Shown here: one piece after another, positions 48,138 to 56,798 of the stretch
Layout of the letters: each line of letters begins with the position of its first letter
How positions within the stretch are numbered: the stretch's first letter is position 1
Assembly: GCA_035547835.1 (NCBI GenBank)
Contig: DASZTW010000007.1
Location: 124,001-188,000, forward strand
DNA from: Acidimicrobiales bacterium
GTDB lineage: Bacteria > Actinomycetota > Acidimicrobiia > Acidimicrobiales > Iamiaceae
Direction of reading: 5' to 3'
DNA: 64,000 nucleotides
Program-made: the position numbers and the translations under genes
Notes under the pieces: model-generated
Database searches by the model: none
Told to the model about the DNA's origin: nothing
What the model saw: only the letters and a program-made list of their open reading frames with translations

Positions 48138-49354
48138 TGACGGGCGTCGACCCGGCGCCACGAGCCGCCGGTGACCCGGCCGAGACGCCGGCGCCCGCTC
48201 GGGGCCGCCTCGACGACCAGCCGCGGCCCCGACGGCTCGGCTACGTCCGGCCGCTCGACGGCCTGCGCGGCGTGGCGGTGCTCACGGTCGTCGCGTACCA
48301 CGCGGCCTTCCTCAGCCAGTCATGGGTCCGCAACCCTCTGCCGGGCGGCTTCCTCGGCGTCGACTTGTTCTTCGCCATCAGCGGCTTCTTGATCACAGCC
48401 GGGCTGATCGACGAGCTGCAGTCCCGCGGCCACGTCGGCTACGCGAACTTCTGGCAGCGCCGCATCCGGCGCCTGGTCCCGGCGCTCATGGCTCTGCTGG
48501 CCGCCGTGGCGGTGGTGATGGTCGGCACCGGGTGGCATCTGGTGTGGTTGATCCATGCCCGCCAGCTCACGACGGCGGAGTCGGTGCACGCCCTGGTCGG
48601 CACCGCCCTGTACGTGTCGAACTGGATGCAGGCGTGGCACATGCCGTATCCGGTCGAGCTCTCGCACTCGTGGTCGCTCGCAGTCGAGATGCAGTTCTAT
48701 CTGGTGTGGCCGTTGGTCGTGCTGGGTGCGGTGCGGGCTGGCTGGCGACGGAGCTGGCTGGTCGCCGTGCTGCTGGGCGGCTCGCTCGTGGCGGCCATCG
48801 TGCGATTGCTGTCGTGGTCGGGCCCCGCCAGCGCACTGCCGTTGTACATGCGGACCGACACCCGGGCCGACGTCATCCTGCTCGGCTGCGGCGGCGGGCT
48901 GGCCTACACCTGGCGCTGGGTCGGTGGGCGTTCGAGGGGGTGGCTGCGACCCGCGTCCCTCCTCGGCGGGCTCGTGCTCGTGGTCGTGTTCGTCGTGGCG
49001 AAGCAGGAAGCCGCCTGGCTCTACCGGGGCGGCTTCGTGTTGGTGGCGGCGGCGTCGACCGCGGTCATCACCGCCGTGACCGTGGAGCCGGAGTGGGGGC
49101 TGGGGCGCCTGCTGTCCCTGCGGCCGCTCGTGTGGATCGGGGAGCGCTCGTACTCGTTGTACTTGTGGCACTTGCCGATCTTCACGACGCTGGCGACGCA
49201 CTCGCGATGGCGGCCGCTACCCCGCCTTGTGCTGGCGCTGGTGCTCACCGTGGTGGCCAGCGAGGTGTCCTACCGACTGGTCGAGCGTCGCTTGCGAGCG
49301 CGTCCACGGCGGCTGGCGGCGCCCGACGCGTTGGAGATCACCCGCACCGCGTGA
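48137..49354 (+). CDS. OafA-type membrane O-acyltransferase, second of three
   Basis: 405 aa. YVRPLDGLRGVAVLTVVAYH carries DGLRG and the essential His; GGFLGVDLFFAISGFLITAG, NFWQRRIRRLVPALMALLA, SHSWSLAVEMQFYLVWPLVV and IGERSYSLYLWHLPIFTTLA are the remaining family blocks. About ten helices. The ATG overlaps the upstream stop (TGATG). Its 3' end overlaps the end of the convergent membrane-protein gene by 17 bases. Confidence 0.9.
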   Translation: MTGVDPAPRAAGDPAETPAPARGRLDDQPRPRRLGYVRPLDGLRGVAVLTVVAYHAAFLSQSWVRNPLPGGFLGVDLFFAISGFLITAGLIDELQSRGHVGYANFWQRRIRRLVPALMALLAAVAVVMVGTGWHLVWLIHARQLTTAESVHALVGTALYVSNWMQAWHMPYPVELSHSWSLAVEMQFYLVWPLVVLGAVRAGWRRSWLVAVLLGGSLVAAIVRLLSWSGPASALPLYMRTDTRADVILLGCGGGLAYTWRWVGGRSRGWLRPASLLGGLVLVVVFVVAKQEAAWLYRGGFVLVAAASTAVITAVTVEPEWGLGRLLSLRPLVWIGERSYSLYLWHLPIFTTLATHSRWRPLPRLVLALVLTVVASEVSYRLVERRLRARPRRLAAPDALEITRTA

Positions 49355-51071
49355 TCGTCGCGCCCGCGCCCTCGGCGTGTGCGGCCCACCGGAGGTCGGC
49401 GCCGGGTCCGGCCGGCAATGCCAGGGTGGCGGTGGCGCCGGCCGGCACCGTGCCGATGGGCGATGCGGCCCCCGCCCCGGCGAGGCGCCGGAGCGTGACG
49501 GCTGCCTTGCCGGCACCCGCGTGCACGACGAGTGTCGTCCCGGGTGGCACGGTCACCGTTGCCTCGACCGTGCTGGTCGAGGCCGAACTGCCCATCGGGC
49601 ACGCGCCGGCGGCACGGAGGCGGATGCCCAGATCGGCGATGAGCGACTGGTCGGCTCGGCGTCGGTCAGCGGGCAGGCCGAGGTTGCTGGTGTCGTGGGG
49701 GAGCGGCGGTGCGCCCACACGGCGGATCAAGTCGAGGTAGCCACCGGTGGTGACCGGCACGAAGTTTATCGGCACCACCCGGCTGCGTCTCGCTCGGTCA
49801 CCGGCGAGCCGTACGCCGAGCGTCGCCGTGCGGGATGCCGCCTGGTACGCGAGCTGGTCGTGGCGATACGTGCGCACGTCATCGACCAGGTGCCACCCGT
49901 TGGCCACCAGGAGCACGAACACCACGACCAGCCCGGCGCCGGCAGCGAGCGGTGCGGGTCTGCCCGTGCGGCGTCTGCGGGCGCCGGACGTCTCCCGCCC
50001 TGCCCAGATCGGTCCTGCCATGGCAGCCGCGGCGCTGAGGAGGAACACCGAGTTGAGGAAGAGATAGCGGTCGGTGGCGGGCGCGATGCGGGGGAGCGGT
50101 ACACCGCTCGCGCCGATCCCCTCGCGCCCGATCGCGGTCAACGCGACGAAGGACACGAACGCGGTCAAGGTCGACGCCGCACGCGGCCCGAAGGTGTGCC
50201 AGCGGGTCACCGACGCGGCGACCAGCGCCACAAAGGCCACGAGCAGCGCCCACCCGCCTGGCGTCCACCCCGCGCACAGCGCGGCGAACGACGCGAGCAC
50301 CTCGGTCCCGGCGAAGTGCAGCAGTGAGCCCGCGCCACCAGGCTGCGCCGTCGTGGTGTGAAAGCCGATCCACCACGCCAACCACACTGCCACCGGCACG
50401 GCATGCGCCGCGACCGTTGCGAGCCCGAGGTCGCGTCGCGACCAACGCCATACCAACTCGACGGCGACGGCCACCGCGACCACGACGCCGACGGCCGAGC
50501 TCGCGAGCGCCACCGCCAACAGCAACGGACCGACCACGAGCGCAGCAGGCCCCGGCCGACCCGGGTCGCGCGTGTGATCGAGCGCCAGCCAGATGCCGCA
50601 GCCGCAGGCGGCGGGCACCGTGAAGTTGATGAGGAGCGGGAACAACAGCGTGAGCTTGGCGGCGGCGCTCCACAGCAGCGTGATGCCCACGAGCGCGCCG
50701 ATCGCAGGGGTGGCTCGTCGCGCCGCGTGCCAGCCCGCCGCCGCCGCGAGCGCCACATAGGCCACGAGCCCGATCGCTCGGTACGGGCCGTAGTGTCCGA
50801 GCCCCACCGAGCGGGTCAGCGCCAGGTACACGGCTTGGGGCACGAGGGACAGGTGCCCGTTGAACGGTTGGAGGAGATCACCGCGGTTGGCGAGGATCGC
50901 GATGTTCCACTCGTCGGAGAAGATCCCGAAACCGCGCCCCATCCACCACACCCAGCCGACCAGCGTGCCCGCCGCGAGCGCGAACGCCCCGAGCGGCAGC
51001 TGCGCCCCACCACGCCTGAGTGGCGCCGGGCGACCGGCACGGCGCAGGTCGGGCTCAGCCCTGGGCTGCAT
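49338..51071 (-). CDS. polytopic membrane protein of the envelope cluster, unknown
   Basis: 577 aa, ~11 predicted helices, then a ~165-residue soluble C-terminal domain with a beta-rich end (VEATVTVPPGTTLVVHAGAG; ATATLALPAGPGADLRWAAH). The N-terminal outer loop contains FGIFSDEWNIAILANRGDLL, an acidic pair after the first helix as in GT-C enzymes, and NGHLSLVPQAVYLALTRSVG. It lacks the HPGP/PWNP signatures of the neighbouring paralogues. It starts inside the 3' end of the upstream gene (17-base overlap), so they are one operon. A glycosyltransferase role is an inference. Confidence 0.65.
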   Translation of the reverse strand: MQPRAEPDLRRAGRPAPLRRGGAQLPLGAFALAAGTLVGWVWWMGRGFGIFSDEWNIAILANRGDLLQPFNGHLSLVPQAVYLALTRSVGLGHYGPYRAIGLVAYVALAAAAGWHAARRATPAIGALVGITLLWSAAAKLTLLFPLLINFTVPAACGCGIWLALDHTRDPGRPGPAALVVGPLLLAVALASSAVGVVVAVAVAVELVWRWSRRDLGLATVAAHAVPVAVWLAWWIGFHTTTAQPGGAGSLLHFAGTEVLASFAALCAGWTPGGWALLVAFVALVAASVTRWHTFGPRAASTLTAFVSFVALTAIGREGIGASGVPLPRIAPATDRYLFLNSVFLLSAAAAMAGPIWAGRETSGARRRRTGRPAPLAAGAGLVVVFVLLVANGWHLVDDVRTYRHDQLAYQAASRTATLGVRLAGDRARRSRVVPINFVPVTTGGYLDLIRRVGAPPLPHDTSNLGLPADRRRADQSLIADLGIRLRAAGACPMGSSASTSTVEATVTVPPGTTLVVHAGAGKAAVTLRRLAGAGAASPIGTVPAGATATLALPAGPGADLRWAAHAEGAGATITRCG

Positions 51072-52818
51072 CGGCAGGAAGCTCGAGGACGGCAGTGGGC
51101 AATCCCATGGCGATCATCGGGCCAATGGCGGCGATGACGGACCTCGGCACGTGCACGTCGTTGGCGATCGCCCACAGCGACTGGTCGACTTGGGGCACGA
51201 GCCGCGCGAGGCCGGCGGCACGCAGCTCGACAATCGCGCGGGCGCGCAGCCGCGCGTAGCGCCGACGCTGGGCCGAGCTCCGAGGGTCGACCTGCACCAG
51301 CAGCCGGGCGCCGGGCTTTGCTTTCCACGTGGCGATCCGCGGTCCGGACACGACGGCCAGCACCGCGGTCGCCTGCGAACGGCGCAGCACGCGGTGGGCC
51401 TCGACAGCGACGCGCTGGATCGGTGGCGCGCCAGCGGTGAACCCGCGCCGCTCCAACTCGAGGATGAGGCCGTACGCGTCGCCGCCGAGGCTGATCGGGT
51501 CGTCGAACGTGACCTGGTAGCGGCCGGACCGGTCGAGCTGGCGGACCACCGGTGGCACCAACGTGGCCATCTGCCGCGAGTACGGCTCGTAGGGCGGGCG
51601 GACGAAAGCGGCCGACCACGACGAGGTCGTCACCGCCACCACCACGACCACGACCCCGGAACCCACCAGCGCAGGTCGCAGCTGCTCGGCGCGAGCAGGA
51701 AGTCGGGCCTCGGCCACCAGCGCGATCGCGGTGGCGACGGTGGCGGCGACCATCGTGGCGGTCACCACCCAGACCCACATCACCAAGTACGCGAAGAGCT
51801 GGCCGAAGATCCGCGAGACCGCGAGCCAGGTGGACACGACAGCCGCCAGCACCGTCACATGGAGGGCGAACAGCTCGGGATGGCGCGCGCGCCGCAGCCA
51901 GCTGAGGGCCGCCGCGACCGCCCAGACCACGAGCAGCGCCAAGCCCGGCATCACGCTGGTGTGCAGGCCGGCGCGGCTGGTCAGCCAGCCACCCAGGGGG
52001 TTCAACAACCGGAGCACGTCGGCCAGACCCGTCACCGGGCCGATCGCGGCTTCCGGTGGGTGCCGGAAGTAGTCCAACAAGATGTGCAGGTTTCCGGGGT
52101 GGTGCACCGCCTGGTCGACGATCGGCGGGATCCACAGCACGACCCCCACGCCGGCGGCGACGGTGACGGGTCGCCACCAGCCGGCCCGGCGGGGCCACAC
52201 GGTGAAGGCCAGGGCCACGACGCCGAGTGCGCCCACCGGCGCCAAGTAGCCCACGTGGCACTGCACGCAGAACGTGGCCGTGGCCACCAGCGCGGGCCAC
52301 ATCTGCCGGTCCCCGGCGATGACCGCCCACGCCAGCGCCGTCGTCGCGGCGAACCACAGCAAGGGGAGGAAGGGGTTCCACGGCTCGATCAGCGTGGCGA
52401 TCCCGAAGCCGTGGATGAGACCGACAACGACGAGCGTCGCCCCGAGCATGCCGACCCACCCGGCGACGCGCCGAGCCGCGGCGATGGTCGCCGCCGCGCC
52501 GAGCGCGTGCAAGGTCAGGACGGACGTCTCGAGCGCCCAGGGTGTGGCGCCGAAGAGGCGGTACACCGGCCACAGCGCCCAGTACGCGAGCGGTCCCGGG
52601 TGGCTGCCGCGCTCGGCGATCGTGCCGATCCGCCCGGCCGCGCCGATCAGCGGCGGGTGGCTCCACAAGCTGCGCACCCGCATCTCGGCCTGTGCCAAGT
52701 CGCCGGTCGGCCACCAGTGACGGCCGCGCAGCGCCACTGCCGTCACCACGAACGGCGCGGCCACCAGCGCTGCGAGCCCCACAGCGCGCAGCGCGGAGGG
52801 CCGGAACGCACGTCGCAT
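51055..52818 (-). CDS. GT-C-like polytopic membrane protein, HPGP/PWNP paralogue 2
   Basis: 587 aa. Same plan as the products at 46365 and 58147: WWPTGDLAQAEMRVRSLWSH then HPPLIGAAG, ERGSHPGPLAYWALWPVYRL, LIEPWNPFLPLLWFAATTAL and FCVQCHVGYLAPVGALGVVA. About 11 helices followed by a soluble C-terminus of ~120 residues (AVLAVVSGPRIATWKAKPGA). Likely transfers a sugar at the outer face of the membrane, by analogy only. A TATGCT hexamer 9 nt upstream of the ATG is its -10; the promoter is divergent from the acyltransferase at 52883. Confidence 0.72.
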   Translation of the reverse strand: MRRAFRPSALRAVGLAALVAAPFVVTAVALRGRHWWPTGDLAQAEMRVRSLWSHPPLIGAAGRIGTIAERGSHPGPLAYWALWPVYRLFGATPWALETSVLTLHALGAAATIAAARRVAGWVGMLGATLVVVGLIHGFGIATLIEPWNPFLPLLWFAATTALAWAVIAGDRQMWPALVATATFCVQCHVGYLAPVGALGVVALAFTVWPRRAGWWRPVTVAAGVGVVLWIPPIVDQAVHHPGNLHILLDYFRHPPEAAIGPVTGLADVLRLLNPLGGWLTSRAGLHTSVMPGLALLVVWAVAAALSWLRRARHPELFALHVTVLAAVVSTWLAVSRIFGQLFAYLVMWVWVVTATMVAATVATAIALVAEARLPARAEQLRPALVGSGVVVVVVAVTTSSWSAAFVRPPYEPYSRQMATLVPPVVRQLDRSGRYQVTFDDPISLGGDAYGLILELERRGFTAGAPPIQRVAVEAHRVLRRSQATAVLAVVSGPRIATWKAKPGARLLVQVDPRSSAQRRRYARLRARAIVELRAAGLARLVPQVDQSLWAIANDVHVPRSVIAAIGPMIAMGLPTAVLELPADAAQG

Positions 52819-52827
52819 GGTCGTGCG

Positions 52828-52874
52828 AGCATACGGGACCGCTCCCGTGCCCGATGGGCTCGCCTGTCTACGAT
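52828..52874. promoter_or_regulatory. divergent near-leaderless promoters
   Basis: TATGCT on the minus strand (52833 to 52828) is 9 nt from the ATG at 52818. TACGAT on the plus strand (52869-52874) is 8 nt from the ATG at 52883. Only 64 bp separate the two start codons. Confidence 0.5.
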
Positions 52875-52882
52875 CGGCCCGG

Positions 52883-54127
52883 ATGACGACGCCCGCAGCC
52901 GAGTCCCGTCCGGCCGGGCGTCCACCCGATCAGGAGCAGGCCACCGCATCTGCGGGGACTGGTGGGCGCCTCCAGTTGCCGGCCCTCGACGGGTACCGCG
53001 CGATGGCTGCGCTGGCGGTGTTGGTCACCCACGTCTCGTTCGCCACGGGCTTCAACGGCCACGGCGCGCTCGGCGCCGCGCTGGCGCGCCTCGACGTGGG
53101 CGTGCCGATCTTCTTCGTGCTGTCGGGATTCTTGTTGTACCGCCCGTTCGTCGCCGCCCGGCGAACGGCGCGACCGGGTCCCGACATGGCCCGCTACGCA
53201 CGGCGACGCGTGGCCCGCATCTATCCCGCTTACTGGGTCGTGCTCGTCGTCGTGTTGTTGCAGACGCGCGAGCTGGCCAACGGCGTGCGAGGTCTGCTCG
53301 CGCAGATCCTGCTGCTGCACACCTGGTGGCCCGACACGGTGTTCGGACCGCCGGCCACCAGCACAGGTGGGGTCACCTTCCACCCCCTCGGTCAGGCGTG
53401 GACGCTCGCGGCCGAGGTCGTCTTCTATCTCGCCTTGCCCTTCTGGGCGCTGCTGATCCGCCGTCTCACGACGTCGGCCGCGCCGGCGCACCGCTGGCGA
53501 GCGGAAGCGGTCGGGCTCGTGGTGCTCGTGGCCGTCGCCCAGGCGTGGCGCGTGTGGATGGCGCACGCTGCGCTCAACGCATCCCAAGTCGCGGCGCGGT
53601 CGTCGTGGGTGTTCAACCAACTCGACCACTTCGCGTTCGGCATGGCCCTGGCCGTGATCAGCGTCGAGCTCGTCGCCCGCGGCCGCACCCACTTGCCGGG
53701 GATGGCCGCGCCCTGGCTGCCGGTTGCCTGCTGGACGGCCGCTGCCGCGTGCTTCTACGGGGCGATCCACTGGGCCGGCCTGCACCCCAACCAGGTCCTG
53801 TACACGAACCACCAGCAGATGGCGCGCCAGTGGTTCTACGGCGGCACGGCCGTGTTCGCGCTCCTGCCGGCCATGCTCGCCCCACCCGGCACAGGATGGG
53901 TTGCCCGCCTGTTCGCCAGCCCGCCGCTCCGGGCGTTGGGGCGAGTCTCGTACGGGATCTACTTGTGGCAAGAGCTGGTCCTGTTCGACTGGCTGCGGCT
54001 GCGAGACCAGAAGGTGTTCACCGGCTCGTTCCCCGCGACGCTCGCCGTGGTGCTGGTGGTGACCGTGGTCGTGGCGACGGTCAGTTGGTTCGTGGTGGAG
54101 CGGCCGCTGCTGCACCGCGCACGCTGA
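52883..54127 (+). CDS. OafA-type membrane O-acyltransferase, third of three
   Basis: 414 aa. LPALDGYRAMAALAVLVTHV has a DGYRA variant of the family DGLRG motif with the essential His; GVPIFFVLSGFLLYRPFVAA, RRVARIYPAYWVVLVVV (RRxxRIYPxYW), QAWTLAAEVVFYLALPFWAL and LGRVSYGIYLWQELVLFDWL follow. In the last block the usual WH is WQ. The start at 52883 is set by TACGAT 8 nt upstream; the frame open to 52817 would cross both promoters. Confidence 0.9.
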   Translation: MTTPAAESRPAGRPPDQEQATASAGTGGRLQLPALDGYRAMAALAVLVTHVSFATGFNGHGALGAALARLDVGVPIFFVLSGFLLYRPFVAARRTARPGPDMARYARRRVARIYPAYWVVLVVVLLQTRELANGVRGLLAQILLLHTWWPDTVFGPPATSTGGVTFHPLGQAWTLAAEVVFYLALPFWALLIRRLTTSAAPAHRWRAEAVGLVVLVAVAQAWRVWMAHAALNASQVAARSSWVFNQLDHFAFGMALAVISVELVARGRTHLPGMAAPWLPVACWTAAAACFYGAIHWAGLHPNQVLYTNHQQMARQWFYGGTAVFALLPAMLAPPGTGWVARLFASPPLRALGRVSYGIYLWQELVLFDWLRLRDQKVFTGSFPATLAVVLVVTVVVATVSWFVVERPLLHRAR

Positions 54128-54182
54128 GCGCCGCGCCGTGCACGTGCGGGATCGTGTCGCCAGTGCGGCGAGAGCGCGCCGG

Positions 54183-54188
54183 TAGCAT
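54183..54188 (+). promoter_or_regulatory. -10 element TAGCAT of the GT-C-like gene at 54196
   Basis: TAGCAT is followed by 7 nt and an in-frame TTG at 54196. The in-frame ATG at 54187 lies inside the hexamer, so the leaderless rule predicts TTG as the true start. Confidence 0.45.
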
Positions 54189-54195
54189 GCGCCGG

Positions 54196-55989
54196 TTGCC
54201 CGAACGGCCCGACACGGAATCCCCAACCGCTGAGCTGTCGCCCGCGGGCGACGGTTCCGGCGCGGGCCAGACGATCGAGCGCGGCAGGTGGGCCGACGTT
54301 GCCGCGGTCACGGTGTTGGTGGCGGCGTTCGCGCTGCCGTTGCGCGGGCTGTTGCGCTACCAGGGACCGCCGATGGAGGAAGGGTTCATGTTGACCTTCC
54401 CCGAGTTGGTCCTGCACGGGGCGGTCCCGAACCGCGACTTCCTCCATCTGTACGGGCCCGGGAGCCTGTGGGCGCTGGCGGGCGCGTACAAGGTGTTCGG
54501 CGCCTCGCTGGCCACCGAGCGGTGGTTCGGCCTGCTCCAGCACATGGGCATCGTGTTCGGCGTCTACGCGATCGCCCGGCGGTGGGGCCGCTGGCTGGCG
54601 CTCGTGTGCGGCCTCACGTCGCTCGTCATCATCATCTCGCCGGTCGGCCTCACGGCGATGGCGTGGAACGGGGCGGTGGCCCTGGGGGTCTGGGGTGTCT
54701 GGACGGCGCTCGGGGCGCACCGAGCCGTCGCACGCGCGGATGGCTGCGGCGATGCGGCTGCCGCGACCGACGAGCGCGTGGAGCAACACATCCGCCGCAT
54801 GTTGTTCGCCGGTGGCCTGCTCGGCGGGTTCGCGCTGCTGTTCCGGCCCGACCTCATCTTGGCCGTGGCCCTCGGGCTCGGTGGCGCGGCGTGGGGCCTC
54901 AGCCGCCGTCGAGTGCGCACCTTGGTGGTCGGCGCGCTGGTGGGCGTGGCACCGATGGCGGTCCATGTGGCGCTCGCCGGGCCGGGCCACTCGTTCCAGG
55001 GCATGGTCATCGATCCGGTCTTCCGGCTGCGCGCCGGGCGCTCGCTGCCGGTGCCGCCGTCGTGGAGCCACCTCGACGGGTTCCTCCAACGAGCGGCCGG
55101 TCTCCAACGGCCCGGTTGGCCGCTTCCGGCGCTCCACGCATCGAACCAGGTCTTCTTGTGGTTCTTCCTCGGGCCGCTGTCCGCACTGTTCGTCGGCGCG
55201 GTCGGGCTGTGGGCGTACCGCCGCGACCAGCGAGACGTGCGCGCGCGGATCCTGCTCGCGGCGGGCCTCTTCGGCGTCGGCATGCTGACCCAAGCCGTGC
55301 AGCGTCCCGACACCGCGCATTTCGCCTGGGTCAGTTGCGTGCCCCTCGCGCTGGTGCCGGTGGCGGTCACAGAAGTCCTCCGCGCCCGGCGGGGACGCGG
55401 CGGGGAGCAGCGGAAGCTCCAAGTGGGCAGGGCGCTCGGCGCAGCGGTGATCGTCGTGGTGCTGGGCGGCGTGATCCCGCACTTCACCCTTCGCAGCTAC
55501 GTCGATCTCAGCGAGCAGAGCTTCGGCCGCAACGTCTTCGGCTACCCGGTGCACCGCGACGGGCGGGTCGTCTACTACGGATCGGCGCAGATCGCTTCCG
55601 CCGCCAACGCGCTGTTGCGCGACCTCGACCGCCGCGACCCGAAGGCCGGTCAGCGGCTGTTCGTCGGACCGATCGACTTGCGCCGCACGCCCTACAGCGA
55701 CGCGTTCTTCTACTTCTTGTATCCGAAGCTGAAGCCGGCGACGTACTTCATCGAGATGGACCCGTTCGACTCCGATCCCGGCTCCCGGCTGGCGCACGAC
55801 GTCGCTTCGGCCGACTGGTTGATCCTCTCGGGCGTCTGGTCGAACTGGGACGAGCCCAACACGTCGAGGAACTACGGCTCGAACGTCCCGAACTACGTGG
55901 TGCGCACGCGGTTCTGCCTGCTCGGCTCGTACGGGCATCGAACCGACCGCGCAGAGCCGCTGTTCGAGCTCTGGCGTCGCTGCCGCTGA
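54196..55989 (+). CDS. GT-C/GT39-like polytopic membrane protein
   Basis: About 597 aa. After a ~40-residue soluble start comes a membrane helix (VAAVTVLVAAFALPLRGLL) and the outer loop YQGPPMEEGFMLTFPELVLH then NRDFLHLYGPGSLWALAGAY. The EE pair and the D(F)xxxYGPG block resemble GT39/dolichyl-phosphate-mannose mannosyltransferases. About nine more helices follow (AMAWNGAVALGVWGVWTALG, FRPDLILAVALGLGGAAWGL) and a soluble C-terminal domain of ~150 residues with a VVYYGSAQIASAANALLRDL segment. Likely uses a polyprenyl-phospho-sugar. The start is TTG 54196 (or ATG 54187). Confidence 0.75.
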   Translation: MPERPDTESPTAELSPAGDGSGAGQTIERGRWADVAAVTVLVAAFALPLRGLLRYQGPPMEEGFMLTFPELVLHGAVPNRDFLHLYGPGSLWALAGAYKVFGASLATERWFGLLQHMGIVFGVYAIARRWGRWLALVCGLTSLVIIISPVGLTAMAWNGAVALGVWGVWTALGAHRAVARADGCGDAAAATDERVEQHIRRMLFAGGLLGGFALLFRPDLILAVALGLGGAAWGLSRRRVRTLVVGALVGVAPMAVHVALAGPGHSFQGMVIDPVFRLRAGRSLPVPPSWSHLDGFLQRAAGLQRPGWPLPALHASNQVFLWFFLGPLSALFVGAVGLWAYRRDQRDVRARILLAAGLFGVGMLTQAVQRPDTAHFAWVSCVPLALVPVAVTEVLRARRGRGGEQRKLQVGRALGAAVIVVVLGGVIPHFTLRSYVDLSEQSFGRNVFGYPVHRDGRVVYYGSAQIASAANALLRDLDRRDPKAGQRLFVGPIDLRRTPYSDAFFYFLYPKLKPATYFIEMDPFDSDPGSRLAHDVASADWLILSGVWSNWDEPNTSRNYGSNVPNYVVRTRFCLLGSYGHRTDRAEPLFELWRRCR

Positions 55990-56023
55990 CCCGCCCAGCA
56001 CCTGGGCTGCCGGGGTGGTCCGG

Positions 56024-56029
56024 TAATGT
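56024..56029 (+). promoter_or_regulatory. -10 element TAATGT of the polyprenol-phosphate glycosyltransferase gene
   Basis: TAATGT is followed by 7 nt and the ATG at 56037. It drives a run of four tightly coupled genes to 60929. Confidence 0.55.
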
Positions 56030-56036
56030 CGCTCCG

Positions 56037-56798
56037 ATGCCCACGCCCGACGTGACGTCTGCGCCCAGCCCGGCATCGACGGTCGTCGTCGTCCCGACGT
56101 TCCAGGAACGAGAGAACATCGAGCCGTTCCTGCGCGCCGTGCGCGCCGCTGCGCCCGACGTCGACGTCTTGATCGTCGACGACAACAGCCCCGACGGCAC
56201 CGCCGACCTCGCCGAGAAGCTGGCCGACGACGTCGGCCGGGTAGAGGTGTTGCGTCGTGCGGTGAAAGACGGGCTCGGCAACGCCTACCGCGCCGGCTTC
56301 GCGGTGGCCCTTGACCGCGGCTACGACCAGATCATCCAGATGGACGCGGACCTGTCGCACGACCCCGGTTCCATCGCCGACCTCCGTGCCCGTCTCGACC
56401 AGGGGGCCGACGTCGCGATCGGCTCGCGCTATGTGCCGGGCGGCGCCACCCCGCACTGGCCGCTCCGGCGCCGCCTGCTGTCGCGGTGGGGCAACCGCTA
56501 CACCACGCTGCTGCTCGGCTTGCCGGTGCGCGATGCCACCTCGGGGTTTCGCGCGTACAAGGCAACAACGCTTCGCGAGATCCGCTTCGACACCACCCGC
56601 GCCAACGGCTACGCCTTCCAGATGGAAGTTGCGGCACGGCTCGTCGACCACCACTGCCAGGTCGAAGAAGTGCCGATCACGTTCACCGACCGGGTGCGCG
56701 GCACGTCGAAGATGTCGGCCGCGATCATGGTCGAATCGCTGGCCTTGGCCACCCGCTGGGGGATCCGCAACCGCCTGGGCCGGCTCCGGCACCGTTGA
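56037..56798 (+). CDS. polyprenol monophosphomannose synthase-like GT2 enzyme (Ppm1/Dpm1 type)
   Basis: 253 aa. GT-A fold: TVVVVPTFQERENIEPFLRA (nucleotide binding), VLIVDDNSPDGTADLAEKL, YDQIIQMDADLSHDPGSI with the metal-binding DAD, VAIGSRYVPGG, GLPVRDATSGFRAYK and ANGYAFQMEVAARLVDHHCQ with VEEVPITFTDRVRGTSKM, the Dpm1-type signature. Makes polyprenyl-phospho-mannose (or a related sugar) from GDP-sugar. This is the lipid-linked donor that the nearby GT-C proteins would need. No C-terminal helices, so it is the soluble type. The stop overlaps the next start (TTGA). Confidence 0.9.
   Translation: MPTPDVTSAPSPASTVVVVPTFQERENIEPFLRAVRAAAPDVDVLIVDDNSPDGTADLAEKLADDVGRVEVLRRAVKDGLGNAYRAGFAVALDRGYDQIIQMDADLSHDPGSIADLRARLDQGADVAIGSRYVPGGATPHWPLRRRLLSRWGNRYTTLLLGLPVRDATSGFRAYKATTLREIRFDTTRANGYAFQMEVAARLVDHHCQVEEVPITFTDRVRGTSKMSAAIMVESLALATRWGIRNRLGRLRHR

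Noticed and set aside
50860-52800. Very long plus-strand open frame (part of a 1709-codon frame) across the two minus-strand membrane-protein genes
   Set aside because: The translated sequence is Arg/Pro/Gly/His-rich without hydrophobic segments, the usual mirror of high-GC coding on the other strand. Only its last ~597 codons (from 54196) look like a protein.
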